5,059 nt of DNA from Deltaproteobacteria bacterium (GTDB lineage Bacteria > Desulfobacterota_B > Binatia > Binatales > Binataceae). This document shows, one piece after another, positions 1-5,059 of this stretch. The notes beneath the pieces were generated by a model that saw only the letters and a list, made by a program, of their open reading frames with translations, ran no database searches and was not told the origin of the DNA. The position numbers and the translations under genes are program-made. Numbering within the stretch: the first letter of the stretch is position 1; each line of letters begins with the position of its first letter. The stretch lies in assembly GCA_021827465.1 (NCBI GenBank), contig JAKAVX010000249.1:1-5059 (forward strand), read 5' to 3'.

Positions 1-16
1 CGATCTGCCAATTTAT

Positions 17-313
17 CTATTTCATCGCCGTTGTCGCTTTCGAGGCGCGCCGCTGTCGGGCGTTGCGTTCGGAGCGTTCTTGGGCCTCTTTGAGGCGGTA
101 CGACTCGCCCTCAATAGCGATGACCTCGGAGCGATGCACGAGGCGATCGACGAGCGAAACGACGCACCCGGCATTGGGGAACATCTCCGGCCAGGCGGCG
201 AACGGCTTATTCGTTGTCACGAGGGTGCTCTTGAGTTCGTAGCGTCCGTTCGCCAACTCGAAGAGCAGATCAGCGTGCCGATTGGAGTAGGACAAGTAGC
301 CGATTTCATCGAC
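17..313 (-). pseudogene. istB: C-terminal remnant of an IS21-family helper ATPase (IstB)
   Basis: This is the last 98 codons of an IstB protein. IstB is the AAA+ ATPase that assists the IstA transposase in target selection by IS21-family elements. The visible sequence opens with the Walker B motif (VDEIGYLSY), followed by NRHADLLFEL, the sensor stretch STLVTTNKPF, and the family-typical VVSLVDRLVHRSE and ESYRLKEAQERSERN tail, ending in a natural TAG. A full IstB of this kind has about 250 residues, so the Walker A half is gone. An in-frame TAA sits directly upstream of the Val codon at 311-313, and the bases beyond it do not read as IstB. No istA is present on its upstream side. It is therefore a truncated, presumably inactive relic. 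The matching IS end should lie just left of the window. Family assignment is sure; the exact break point is uncertain by a few bases. Confidence 0.9.
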
Positions 314-333
314 TTATGTTGAGCTCAAGATAA
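314..333. repeat. Near-perfect palindrome at the junction of the two istB remnants
   Basis: The 20 bases form an inverted repeat with 9 of 10 pairs matching; the core TTGAGCTCAA (319-328) is perfect and the only mismatch is the G/G pair at 318 and 329. The centre, 323.5, is also the mirror axis of the flanking istB fragments: the Walker B Glu codons lie at 305-307 (minus) and 340-342 (plus). The outer TTAT/ATAA bases provide the in-frame stop that precedes each remnant. Confidence 0.7.
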
Positions 334-438
334 CTGGAAGAATTGGGATACATTCCCTTCGACCGCGAGGCGATCGACCTGCTCTTTCAGGTCATCTCGC
401 AGCGGCACGAGCGCGGCAGCATCGTTATGACCACCTCG
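334..438 (+). pseudogene. istB: Internal fragment of a second, different IstB ATPase
   Basis: About 35 codons on the plus strand read LEELGYIPFDREAIDLLFQV and continue with SQRHERGSIVMTTS. This matches the Walker B to sensor-1 region of another IstB subfamily, whose usual form is DELGY(L/I)PFD followed by DLLFQVIS and a TTN sensor. The Walker B Asp appears as Glu (LEELGY for the usual IDELGY). A TAA lies in frame just upstream (331-333), and downstream of the TTS codons the frame stays open to about 582 but no longer resembles IstB. Both ends of the gene are missing. It points in the opposite direction to the istB remnant at 17-313 and belongs to a different subfamily, so two elements are involved. 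It is a non-functional relic; no separate product is proposed. Confidence 0.8.
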
Positions 439-451
439 GGAACATTTTTGC

Positions 452-486
452 GAAAGAGGCTACTCGACGCCGGAGTAGCCCCTTTC
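452..486. repeat. Inverted repeat, possible terminator or IS-end relic
   Basis: An 8-bp perfect stem, GGCTACTC (458-465) with GAGTAGCC (473-480), closes a 7-base loop. It is extended by GAAAG (452-456) with CTTTC (482-486) across a single A/C mismatch, giving 13 pairs in all. It lies just past the end of the right istB fragment. Only a short CCTTTCT follows, so an intrinsic terminator on the plus strand is possible but not typical. It could equally be a leftover of an insertion-sequence end. Confidence 0.4.
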
Positions 487-578
487 TCAGAACTCCACCC
501 AAAGACGCGTTGGCCGACGGGACTACGCCTCCTCCGTTGGTGCTGGCACCGAGAACTCGAGAGGCGGAATAGAACCAT

Positions 579-607
579 TTGACATTCTATGATAAAATGA
601 CGGTTAG
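579..607 (+). promoter_or_regulatory. Possible promoter of the small plus-strand gene
   Basis: A perfect -35 hexamer, TTGACA, lies at 579-584. At the standard 17-base spacing the -10 position (602-607) reads GGTTAG, a poor match. An AT-rich TATGATAAAAT (588-598) lies nearer but at the wrong spacing. This is the most promoter-like stretch upstream of the gene at 632, and it remains tentative. Confidence 0.25.
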
Positions 608-631
608 AAGCCTGATCCGACGGAGGTTCAA

Positions 632-781
632 ATGGCACGTGCAGCAGGGGACAAAAACTATTCAGCGCGCGAGAAGAGGCTGATCGCGGACAAGAAGGCC
701 GCAGATGCAAAGGCCGAGGCGTTGAAAGCTGAATTGAAAGCGAAGGACGCCCGGATTAGGGAGCTCAGAGCAAAGCTCTAG
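632..781 (+). CDS. Small charged predicted coiled-coil protein, unknown function
   Basis: A 49-residue protein starts MARAAGDKNYSAREKRLIAD and ends RIRELRAKL, with stop TAG. The ATG is preceded by GGAGG (622-626) at 5 bases, a convincing ribosome binding site, which is the main reason to believe the gene. It contains 14 Ala, 9 Lys, 6 Arg and 8 acidic residues, no Cys and no membrane segment. From about residue 13 on it should be one continuous helix. Leu35, Ile42 and Leu49 fall seven apart, and Leu31, Lys38 and Leu45 fill the complementary heptad position, as in a short coiled coil. I do not recognise the family. It could be a small DNA- or RNA-binding or oligomerising protein, or cargo of the decayed IS. 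It converges on the GHKL-nuclease gene, with 97 bp between the two stops. Confidence 0.6.
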   Translation: MARAAGDKNYSAREKRLIADKKAADAKAEALKAELKAKDARIRELRAKL

Positions 782-827
782 ATGCCACGACTAACGCCCA
801 GGGCCTCAATAGGTTCGGGAGCCCAAA

Positions 828-849
828 GTCATTTCACTGTCAATGACAG
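828..849. repeat. Overlapping inverted repeats between convergent genes
   Basis: Two mutually exclusive hairpins share bases here. GTCATT (828-833) pairs with AATGAC (842-847), and CTGTC (837-841) pairs with GACAG (845-849) around AAT. There is no T-run on either side, so a classical terminator for the convergent genes is not supported. TGTCA-type ends recall those of IS21-like elements, given the istB debris 400 bp away, but I cannot show that this is an IS end. Confidence 0.3.
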
Positions 850-878
850 GGGACTTGCCGCGAGGATGGCCGACGCGG

Positions 879-3524
879 TTACGTTTTCCGTCGGCGAGTT
901 CTCGGCGCCCTCCGGCTTGGGGTCGCTCGCGGCTTCGGCGCCCTAGGACTCTTCTGTCGAGCCTTGGACACCTGAGAAAACACCTCGCCCGCGATTGATC
1001 GCATATCCTCAGGATAGCTGCGAATCGTACCCGCGATCACGTTGACTATGAACGCTGGGCTTTGACTCAGCTCAACATTTTTCGGGTATGCGTATACCAA
1101 GCCGCCGGATAATGAATGCAGCGCCTTGCAGGTATCGACGAGTTCCGAGAGTTCCATGTCGATTTGCCTACGCAAGCGCAGTCCAACTTGCAGCGCTTCG
1201 TAGGCAATCACCTGGGTGTCTTTGTCCTGCTGCAGAGCGTCGATCTCTTCGAGAATATCCTGAAAGTGTTTACGCGGTGGTTCCTCCTGTTCGAGCTTGC
1301 TGATGAAACGCGACACCGAGGCGGGGTCTCCTAACAGAAACATGTCGTGAAGCTTGTCAAGGCCGATCTTTTTCACAGGCATTAGCCGTACGAGACGCTG
1401 AAGATCCACCAGACGGATTAGGGTTACGGCCTTGTGCCGACCGGCTTGGCGTTCGAGTTCATTGCTACTTCTGACCTCTGAAAGCAATGCCGAACCCCCT
1501 GCGTCTGTATACGACTCGCCGATCACGAGCGCATAATCGCAGTTCGCATCGTCGCGGTGTCGCGTGACCGTAGAGACCTTAACGGTCGAGTGTGTCATTT
1601 TTTTCCCAGAGGTCTCCACGGTCTTCGCCTCAAGACTAACCTTGTAGGTTCGCCTTTTTCCCGCCGCGCCGGTGATCCGCGCCTCGGCGATGCCGTCCAG
1701 CTTCCCCGGCCCGCCGATGCGTTGGGCAATGTAGCCCATGCTGCTAAACGCGTCTGTAACCGCATACTCAAAAGCCGTCGGCGCGTTTCTTGTATCATAA
1801 AGTCTTATTGCGATCAAGGATGCGTTTCTGCGAGTAGAGTCCTTTGCAAGCGCTCTAAGGAGACCATCCCTTCGTTCTATTACCTCGCGAACCAGACGTT
1901 CATCGCTCAAAGTCTCATAGAGCGACGCTTCAAGCAGGACCTCGGCGACCGCAAAAAGTTCTAATGGCTCGTTACCCTTGGAATCGTTGAAGTCATCAAC
2001 AAATGTGGCCACAAACGGATGCTGGGTGTTGATCATTAACGTTCCGGCATTGACGTCCAGAACCGCGATTCCATCGTCCGGACTCAGTGCGCCGTGCTCG
2101 ATCTTGAAAAACGCGCCGCCCTTCAGGGTTTCGGATAAGTGTTGCAAGAACGCGGAAGCATCGGATATACTCGCACGATCAAGCCGCGTTAAGAATGGCG
2201 TAGCCTTATGCTCCAGAACCTTCTGTAGCATCGACAGCAAGGGTTTCGCAGTCGTGCTGCGCGGGCTGCCGGCAAATCGATCAGCCGCGCGAACCTGGAC
2301 GGCCTCCTCTTCATCAAGGCTGTTCAAGTAGTTGCGCGCTGTATTGAACGCTTCTTCAAAGAGTTCATGAAGGGGATCGAGATTGGTGGTGCGTTGCACA
2401 TCCTCTCGCGACGATAAAAGGTCTGCATCAAGGCTATCCGCACGAACGACCATTCTAAAACGAGCGAGGGTGCCATGTCGTAACTTACTTTCAGAAAGCC
2501 CGAAATAGGCATCTTCTTCATTAACAAGGCGATTGCGGACGTACACGAAAAAACCGTTATTTCGGCCTATGCGGTCAGGCTTTCCAACGATCGGGTCTCG
2601 ATATACCTCGATGGCTCCGCTAAGGCGCCCAAGCCGAGCGTGCTCGAGAAAGTATCGTTCTTCAGACGACGCTGCGTATCGCTTGTCCTCGCGCGCTGAA
2701 AACCCGGGGGTTCTTGGAAGGGCTTCCTTTCCGAGGATCCAGATTTTCTGTGGAACGATGTCATCCTTTGACGACTCTACTCGGTTGCCGTCGAGATAGA
2801 GCTTGAAGTCATCTCCCATCGGCATTGCGGTACTCAACACCCACTTGAGAACTCCCTCCTTGAGCTCGCTAACCAAAGGCTTTAGTTCAGTGAGGAGAGC
2901 GACGGTCCAGTTGTCTGGCGCGCTGGCTCCAAATAAATTGAGAGCGTCGTAGCCAGCCCCAGCGCCGGACACGTAAGACTTTAGAACTGCCTGCGCGTCA
3001 TCGCGCGTCAAGACGCGCGCCGGAAACCTTATCCGTTTCTCCGCAGTTGCGGGCGCATGCTTCACTTCACCCCCGCTCACACGGTCGTAATCCATGGTAG
3101 CCGCAAAATATCTTGCTCCATGCTTCGAGACGAGGGTGAACTTGTGCGCTAGAACAAACGTGGCAAGCTTACCAATGCCGAACTTGCCAATAGGGCTTCG
3201 CCCGCGTGGCTGCCTATACTGTGGATGACGCTTGTTGCTCTCTCCGATTAGCCAATGCTGCTGCAAGCCGCTGGCGTCCATTCCGATGCCGTTGTCGATG
3301 ACCACGATGCTCGACACTTGGCCAGAGGGTCGCTGTAAGATAATATGAGCGTCGGAAGCTCCTGCATCGAACGAATTCGCCACGAGCTCTTCGATGGCCT
3401 TATGAGGACTTCGATAGAGACCCTGGGAGAATAGCTCGATCGAACGCGGGCTAATTCTCACGTTGATGTCCACCAGGCGTGCCCCGGCGTTTGTTATATC
3501 ACTATTTACCAAGTCGCTCTCCAC
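879..3524 (-). CDS. GHKL ATPase with probable PD-(D/E)XK nuclease domain, restriction-like
   Basis: The 881-residue protein begins with a Bergerat-fold (GHKL) ATPase, the type in MutL, Hsp90, gyrase B and MORC. Motif I is EELVANSFDA, with predicted catalytic Glu46 and Mg-binding Asn50. Motif II is DNGIGM at 77-82, and the ATP lid is GKFGIGKLA at 113-121. Residues 230-400 resemble the S5-like transducer of this superfamily (GFFVYVRNRLVN at 324-335, SSRED at 371-375). Residues 584-670 fit a restriction-endonuclease fold: Glu586, GGPGKLDG with Asp610, then LEAK with Glu632 and Lys634, and the strand CDYALVIGE (662-670). A helical section follows, then a Lys/Arg/Pro-rich tail (about 854-881) suited to DNA binding. 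Likely role: ATP-driven cleavage of DNA lacking the partner's methyl mark. ATPase domain sure, nuclease probable, defence role inferred. The start is GTG, the first possible start after an upstream in-frame TAG, with a weak GAGG (3530-3533). Confidence 0.93.
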   Translation of the reverse strand: MESDLVNSDITNAGARLVDINVRISPRSIELFSQGLYRSPHKAIEELVANSFDAGASDAHIILQRPSGQVSSIVVIDNGIGMDASGLQQHWLIGESNKRHPQYRQPRGRSPIGKFGIGKLATFVLAHKFTLVSKHGARYFAATMDYDRVSGGEVKHAPATAEKRIRFPARVLTRDDAQAVLKSYVSGAGAGYDALNLFGASAPDNWTVALLTELKPLVSELKEGVLKWVLSTAMPMGDDFKLYLDGNRVESSKDDIVPQKIWILGKEALPRTPGFSAREDKRYAASSEERYFLEHARLGRLSGAIEVYRDPIVGKPDRIGRNNGFFVYVRNRLVNEEDAYFGLSESKLRHGTLARFRMVVRADSLDADLLSSREDVQRTTNLDPLHELFEEAFNTARNYLNSLDEEEAVQVRAADRFAGSPRSTTAKPLLSMLQKVLEHKATPFLTRLDRASISDASAFLQHLSETLKGGAFFKIEHGALSPDDGIAVLDVNAGTLMINTQHPFVATFVDDFNDSKGNEPLELFAVAEVLLEASLYETLSDERLVREVIERRDGLLRALAKDSTRRNASLIAIRLYDTRNAPTAFEYAVTDAFSSMGYIAQRIGGPGKLDGIAEARITGAAGKRRTYKVSLEAKTVETSGKKMTHSTVKVSTVTRHRDDANCDYALVIGESYTDAGGSALLSEVRSSNELERQAGRHKAVTLIRLVDLQRLVRLMPVKKIGLDKLHDMFLLGDPASVSRFISKLEQEEPPRKHFQDILEEIDALQQDKDTQVIAYEALQVGLRLRRQIDMELSELVDTCKALHSLSGGLVYAYPKNVELSQSPAFIVNVIAGTIRSYPEDMRSIAGEVFSQVSKARQKSPRAPKPRATPSRRAPRTRRRKT

Positions 3525-3690
3525 AATGGCCTCGGTGAGTAGGCTGGAGTAGACAGTCGGCGCAGCGTTGCGGTCCTACCGAATATGGGTTGCCTCCTAC
3601 CGCGCATGCAGATTGCTGCGATGACGATGGCTGCATGTTGAAACTAGTCACGCGGGCCGGCGTTTGCCGAAAATATGCTTGGCTCGCACC
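3525..3690 (-). promoter_or_regulatory. Intra-operon gap with direct repeats, possible control region
   Basis: This 166-bp stretch separates the methyltransferase stop from the GTG of the GHKL-nuclease gene, longer than a simple operon junction needs. It holds the 8-bp sequence TCCTACCG twice (3574-3581 and 3595-3602; CGGTAGGA on the coding strand), start to start 21 bp, about two helical turns. The nearer copy lies about 50 bases before the start codon. A further inverted repeat, CATGCAG (3605-3611) with CTGCATG (3631-3637), lies upstream. CATATT between the direct repeats is a weak -10 candidate with no clear -35. A separate, controlled promoter for the nuclease gene is plausible but unproven. 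Confidence 0.35.
3574..3602. repeat. Direct repeat pair TCCTACCG, 21 bp apart
   Basis: Two exact 8-bp copies, at 3574-3581 and 3595-3602, put the same sequence on the same face of the DNA helix. Such spacing is common for operator half-sites bound by a dimer or by two neighbouring regulators. No regulator gene is visible in the window. Confidence 0.45.
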
Positions 3691-4890
3691 TCAACGGTGT
3701 CTCCGATCACCGACCTGGAACCGCATAACCACCTCAGTTCGAATGCGCTTTTCGATGCCGCGAGGCGTTACTGCGGACGGTGGCGGAAGGTATCGGCGCA
3801 TAGCAGGGAGTTCACGTTCGTCCTGATTCATCAAGACGAAGCCCAGCTGCTGGGCGAGTTCGGCGACGGCGGCGGAATTCTGAATGAAGACACCCCGCAA
3901 GCATGAGTTCCCCGTAACAAACACCGCAGTTCCCTCACTCTTGAGTACACGCCGCACCGCAACAAGCATGTCATGCAAGTCCATAATATAGCGATCGACC
4001 ATCCTCTGCTGCGCTCCCGGAAGCGCGCCGATGTCGCCCATTGCTTTTCGAAGCCGCTGAACCCACGATTTTGATATCGTGTCTGGGCCTTTCTCCGCGC
4101 CAATCGACATGGCGCGGATTCGTCGAAGAGTCCGCATCTGGTATCCAAACCATACCAGCGACAGCTTATGACCGCGGAGATAGTCGATGGCGTTCAAGTA
4201 CGGCGGCGAGGTCACGATTGCGTCCGCGGATCGCGTCTTCAATTCGCTTAAACACCGGCCATCGCCGCGCTTCACTTGGACTCGTCCCTGCGGCGGTTGC
4301 TCTTCGAATATGCTAGCTAGGCGCACCATTGACGTCTCGAAGCCGGCAGCGACATCGTAGTCGTTTTCTTCGCGAACAATATGCGGCCTGCTATGCGAAA
4401 CATCATCACCCAAAGATGCGCCGCCCTCTTTTCGAATTATAGTTCTACTTAGCGCGATTCGCATCGCGTCGGCGATCGTGCCACGCCGGCGGTACAGGAG
4501 ACCGCTGAAGCAGCGAAGTTGCATTCGCTGCTTTCGCGCGAACCAATCTTTGATGAAATCTGTGGTTTCCCGATCATTGTCGATCCACGGCAAGGGAATT
4601 ATTCTGCGATGGTCTTGGGAGTCGACTCTCTCAAGCAGGTCATAGCCAGCCTTCAAGAGCCGTGCGGGATCTATCTCCGTGTTCCAAACTTTCGCCATCA
4701 GCACCGCGAGCGGGTCAAGATCGAATCCGATCGCCGAGTGCCCCTGATCGGCGGCGGTCCGCAGCACGGTCCCTGAACCCGCCATCGGATCTAGTACCAG
4801 TGACCCAGCGGGCAATTCCGAGACAGCGCGCAGGGCGATCTCAGGCGCCATTCGGGCCGGAAATGGGTGGATTGGCGTAACTGCCGTCAC
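3691..4890 (-). CDS. Site-specific DNA methyltransferase (amino-MTase, TSPPY type)
   Basis: The 399-residue enzyme should transfer a methyl group from S-adenosylmethionine to an exocyclic amino group in DNA. Motif X-like HPFPARMAPE (8-17) is followed by SAM-binding motif I, LDPMAGSGT (33-41), the acidic end of the next strand (GFDLDP, 55-60), and catalytic motif IV, TSPPY (227-231). TSPPY is commonest in N4-cytosine enzymes but also occurs in N6-adenine ones, so the target base stays open. About 165 residues separate motifs I and IV, room for a target-recognition region; it includes a block (GASLGDDVSHSRPH, 157-170) that I recall from related methyltransferases. Motif order X-I-recognition-IV resembles the alpha class. 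The GTG start has an excellent AGGAGGTGA site. It lies upstream of the GHKL-nuclease gene, fitting a modification enzyme that protects host DNA before the nuclease is made. Confidence 0.92.
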   Translation of the reverse strand: MTAVTPIHPFPARMAPEIALRAVSELPAGSLVLDPMAGSGTVLRTAADQGHSAIGFDLDPLAVLMAKVWNTEIDPARLLKAGYDLLERVDSQDHRRIIPLPWIDNDRETTDFIKDWFARKQRMQLRCFSGLLYRRRGTIADAMRIALSRTIIRKEGGASLGDDVSHSRPHIVREENDYDVAAGFETSMVRLASIFEEQPPQGRVQVKRGDGRCLSELKTRSADAIVTSPPYLNAIDYLRGHKLSLVWFGYQMRTLRRIRAMSIGAEKGPDTISKSWVQRLRKAMGDIGALPGAQQRMVDRYIMDLHDMLVAVRRVLKSEGTAVFVTGNSCLRGVFIQNSAAVAELAQQLGFVLMNQDERELPAMRRYLPPPSAVTPRGIEKRIRTEVVMRFQVGDRRHR

Positions 4891-4896
4891 TCTAGG

Positions 4897-4905
4897 TCAC
4901 CTCCT
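4897..4905 (-). promoter_or_regulatory. Strong Shine-Dalgarno site of the methyltransferase gene
   Basis: On the coding strand this reads AGGAGGTGA, a full-length match to the 3' end of 16S rRNA, placed 6 bases before the GTG at 4888-4890. It supports that GTG over any later start. The last three bases, TGA, are also the stop codon of the open frame arriving from the right, so ribosomes finishing that frame would stop on this site. Confidence 0.8.
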
Positions 4906-5059
4906 CAACCGACTACGAGGCCCAAGCATCCGGGCTAGATCGCTCCTTTCTCGTTCGAAGGCGCGAATGCCGGCAAAGGTGTGGACTATTCTTTCGAGTC
5001 CGACCCCGATCTCGTAGGTAGCTCGGCGCGGTCTCATTCGAAGTGAGCAGCGATTTAAT
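4897..5059 (-). CDS. Possible 3' end of an upstream operon gene (partial)
   Basis: One minus-strand frame is open from the window edge to a TGA at 4897-4899. It reads LNRCSLR, then MRPRRATYEIGVGLERIVHT, and ends GPRSRLRR, about 53 codons in view. An ATG at 5035-5037 would give a 46-residue basic protein, but no ribosome binding site precedes it, so entry from beyond the window is more likely. Third codon positions are richer in G and C than in the competing open frame, and the stop is embedded in the next gene's Shine-Dalgarno site, typical of translational coupling. I do not recognise the sequence. The alternative is non-coding DNA holding the operon promoter. Confidence 0.4.
   Translation of the reverse strand, partial: LNRCSLRMRPRRATYEIGVGLERIVHTFAGIRAFERERSDLARMLGPRSRLRR

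Noticed and set aside
343..582. Open frame on the plus strand as an intact 79-residue gene
   Set aside because: Only its first third is IstB-like, it starts in the middle of the Walker B motif at a TTG without a ribosome binding site, and the remainder resembles nothing; it is an open tail on a gene fragment.
387..710. Minus-strand 107-residue open frame
   Set aside because: It runs antisense to the istB fragment and the small gene at 632-781, has a Ser/Arg/Pro-rich composition typical of an antisense frame, and no ribosome binding site was seen.
767..779. AGAGC-AAA-GCTCT hairpin at the end of the small gene
   Set aside because: Five pairs with no following T-run; it is most likely a by-product of the coding sequence.
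1557..1964. Plus-strand 135-residue open frame inside the GHKL-nuclease gene
   Set aside because: It is entirely antisense to the well-supported 881-residue protein and shows no recognisable motif.
3502..3636. 44-residue minus-strand frame spanning the gap and overlapping the start of the GHKL-nuclease gene (MQPSSSQQSACAVGGN...), with a CADC motif
   Set aside because: Its ATG has no Shine-Dalgarno sequence and the peptide resembles nothing; overlap with the downstream start is suggestive of a leader peptide but not enough to call a gene.
3658..3669. CGGC-GTTT-GCCG hairpin just after the methyltransferase stop
   Set aside because: The stem has only four pairs and, on the minus strand, the T-run precedes the stem instead of following it, so it cannot be an intrinsic terminator for the operon.
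4913..5059. Second minus-strand frame open to the right edge, ending in TAG at 4913-4915
   Set aside because: Its third codon positions are less GC-rich than those of the competing frame ending at 4897, and it has no link to the methyltransferase ribosome binding site; it cannot be fully excluded.
1..5059. CRISPR arrays, tRNA or rRNA genes
   Set aside because: No regularly spaced repeats and no stretch recalling tRNA or rRNA structure were seen on either strand.

Overview
The window looks like a piece of GC-rich proteobacterial DNA. Alphaproteobacteria (rhizobial type) is my best guess, from codon choice, strong GGAGG-type ribosome binding sites and IS21-type remnants, but nothing seen fixes the genus. 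It reads as an accessory or defence-island segment: insertion-sequence debris on the left, a two-gene minus-strand restriction-modification-like operon filling about 80% of the window, and one small plus-strand gene between them.

Left part (1-630). Two broken istB genes (the helper ATPase of IS21-family elements), from two different subfamilies, lie head to head. The left one (17-313, minus) keeps the C-terminal third; the right one (334-438, plus) keeps about 35 codons from the Walker B region. They meet at the same position of the protein, around a perfect TTGAGCTCAA palindrome, so the arrangement is symmetric about base 323.5. Then come an inverted repeat (452-486), a possible promoter, and a 49-residue Ala/Lys/Arg-rich predicted coiled-coil protein (632-781, plus) of unknown function with a good ribosome binding site.

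Main part (879-4890, minus strand). Transcription runs right to left. The first gene (3691-4890) encodes a 399-residue DNA methyltransferase with SAM-binding motif DPMAGSGT and catalytic motif TSPPY. The second (879-3524) encodes an 881-residue protein with an N-terminal GHKL (gyrase/Hsp90/MutL) ATPase domain and, further on, what reads as a PD-(D/E)XK nuclease domain. The pair is most simply read as modification plus ATP-dependent restriction, related to the MutL/MORC-like GHKL ATPases reported in bacterial restriction-modification loci. The two genes are separated by a 166-bp gap with two direct TCCTACCG repeats 21 bp apart, a possible control site for the toxic partner.

Right edge (4897-5059, minus). 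An open frame enters from outside the window and ends in a TGA that lies inside the Shine-Dalgarno sequence of the methyltransferase gene. The operon may therefore start further upstream with a third gene that is mostly out of view.
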